This document shows, piece after piece, positions 63,004-64,000 of a stretch of 64,000 nucleotides of DNA (its first letter is position 1; every line of letters begins with the position of its first letter). The translations under genes were made by a program, and so were the position numbers. A model generated the notes under the pieces. That model was not told where the DNA came from and did no database searches. It worked only from the letters and a program-made list of their open reading frames with translations. Source of the DNA: CAVVEQ01 sp963828855 (GTDB lineage Bacteria > Chloroflexota > Anaerolineae > Anaerolineales > Anaerolineaceae); assembly GCA_963828855.1 (NCBI GenBank), contig CAWHGB010000001.1:123637-187636 (forward strand), in the 5' to 3' direction.

Positions 63004-63907
63004 TCAGGTCCAGCTGACCGATTGTTTCTTTTTCTTACGGGTTGAATAGACGAACAAGGCAGCCAGGGTGGCCAGGTAGGGCACCATGGCGGTGAATTGC
63101 GGGGCTATACCGGTGCCCTGCAGGAAGAGACCGAGTCCGTCGAAAAAGCCGAAGATGAGCGAGATCAGCGCGATCCCCAGCGGGTTGCCGTTCACCAGGA
63201 TGATGGCCGCGAGGGAGATCGAACCCTTGCCGGCCGACATGCCTTCCACGAACAGGTTGACATACCCGAGCGAAATATACGCCCCCGCGACCCCGCATAG
63301 AACCCCGCACAGCAAGAGTGAAACCACCCGGATGCGGGCAACGCTTGACCCCGCTGGATTCCAGGCAGGCGGCGTTATAGCCGGCGGCGCGCAGGCGCAG
63401 TCCGAAGCGCGTGCGGAAGATGAGCCAGTGGCAGAACCAGACGCTGATGGCGGCAACGTAGATGATGAGGTTTTGCCCCGAAAGCACCTCTCCCAAAATG
63501 GGGATCTTCTCGATCAGAGGGATGTGGATCTGCGGGATGGGGATAATGCCGGGTTTGAGAATGCCCCTTCACCTGGAAAGTCTGGCGCAGCATGTAGACC
63601 GTTGCGCCGGCGGCGAAAAGGTTCAAGGCGATGCCGGTGACGAATCGTCGGTCTTCAGCCCCACGGCGAAGAGGATGAAGATCAGCGCCAGGATCAACGA
63701 TCCGGCGATTCCGGCACAGGATGCCGATAAACCAGTTATGAAAGGTGTAGGAACCCCACACGGCGCAGAACGCTCCGGTGAGCATCATGCCCTCCATGGC
63801 AATATTGAACACCCGGCGTAAAAGGTGAATGAGCTGCCCAGCGCTTCCAGCATGATTGGGGTCGCACCCGCGATCATGCCGTTGATCAGGCCGATCAGGA
63901 TGCTCAT
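63004..63907 (-). CDS. BMP-type nucleoside/sugar ABC permease (COG1079-like), several frameshifts
   Basis: About 300 residues. The ATG at 63907 (GAGG upstream) starts ILIGLINGMIAGATPIMLEALG, and the family signature NIAMEGMMLTGAFCAVWGSY lies in the next frame. Later blocks include FGLRLRAAGYNAACLESSGV and LCGVLCGVAGAYISLGYVNLF, then ISLAAIILVNGNPLGIALIS, ending with a TRKKKKQ tail. The frame changes at least four times across the gene. This permease class works with a paralogous permease, an ATPase and a BMP-family lipoprotein, which would lie beyond the window edge. The substrate is a nucleoside or sugar by family. Confidence 0.83.
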
Positions 63908-64000
63908 GTCGCCGGTCCTCACCTGCTCTTCGGCGTGGACCAGCGGTCGACGATCATTCGAGCAGCCGCGGCTGGCGACGATCACCAACGCCAGCGCTGC
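63908..64000 (-). CDS. Possible 3' end of the partner ABC permease
   Basis: The minus-strand frame ALALVIVASRG... is open from the window edge to the ATG at 63907 and hydrophobic at its beginning, as expected for the last helix of a COG4603-type permease that normally precedes this one. No stop codon occurs before 63907 in that frame, so a further frameshift near the end of the gene would be needed. Weakly supported. Confidence 0.3.

Noticed and set aside
1..64000. tRNA, rRNA or CRISPR arrays
   Set aside because: Gene gaps were read on both strands; none folds as a tRNA, none matches conserved rRNA segments, and no regularly spaced repeats with unique spacers were seen.

Overview
The window looks like a chromosomal segment of an anaerobic member of the Chloroflexota, most likely class Anaerolineae. 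The assignment is by gene content: Thr/Pro-rich lipoproteins with the LAAC-type lipobox, corrinoid/MttB-type methyltransferases, an hgcAB pair, FHA/FecR/Ser-Thr-kinase signalling genes, and several -10 boxes placed almost on the start codon. No rRNA, tRNA, CRISPR array, transposase or integrase was found.

Layout. 0-8.5 kb: an interrupted GH1 beta-glucosidase, an interrupted membrane protein, three tandem Hsp20 genes with a strong terminator, a lipoprotein, a methyltransferase corrinoid protein and a large membrane protein. 8.5-15.9 kb: a single-chain DppB-DppC-type permease fusion, divergent from two tandem MttB-family methyltransferases, a DUF362/ferredoxin protein and a GNAT enzyme. 15.9-22.5 kb: thioesterase, metallophosphoesterase, Tat-exported flavodoxin lipoprotein, PPK2, an isoprenoid-synthase-like protein and an M29 aminopeptidase.

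22.5-24.2 kb is the most notable locus: a Cys-pair-rich ArsR regulator with a near-consensus promoter and two palindromic operators, followed by hgcA (corrinoid membrane protein with the NVWCAAGK cap-helix motif) and hgcB (2[4Fe-4S] ferredoxin ending in Cys-Cys). These are the two genes required for mercury methylation. 24.2-31.7 kb: a FadR-type regulator with its own palindromic operator, glpD, an alkyl-DHAP-synthase-like flavoprotein, a DUF1801 protein, an FGGY kinase and an esterase, which together suggest glycerol-3-phosphate or ether-lipid metabolism. 31.8-39.1 kb: proC, a beta-helix surface protein, a Gmad2 lipoprotein and the 5-oxoprolinase genes pxpA and pxpBC.

39.2-45.4 kb is a plasmid-like replication/partition module: a DnaA-N-domain initiator, an AAA+ ATPase, two ParA proteins, a ParB, a ribbon-helix-helix protein, matching TGTAACC-NN-GGTTACA palindromes at two positions, and an AT-rich region with direct repeats. 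45.4-51.8 kb is an exported acyl-transfer cluster (MBOAT plus three SGNH-like proteins and lipoproteins). 51.9-56.6 kb is an FHA / FecR-like / membrane Ser-Thr kinase signalling set. 56.7-64 kb holds an ACP, a DedA protein, an acyl-AMP ligase, AzlCD, a VOC protein, a putative metallopeptidase, an ADP-ribosylglycohydrolase and the start of a BMP-type ABC permease operon.

About twenty apparent single-base frameshifts interrupt otherwise well conserved genes, several of them at homopolymers. They occur at 0.6-3.1, 8.1, 23.1, 30-35 and 59-64 kb and are absent from roughly 9-23 and 36-59 kb. I read most of them as sequence errors rather than gene decay, so frameshifted genes are annotated across their full extent.
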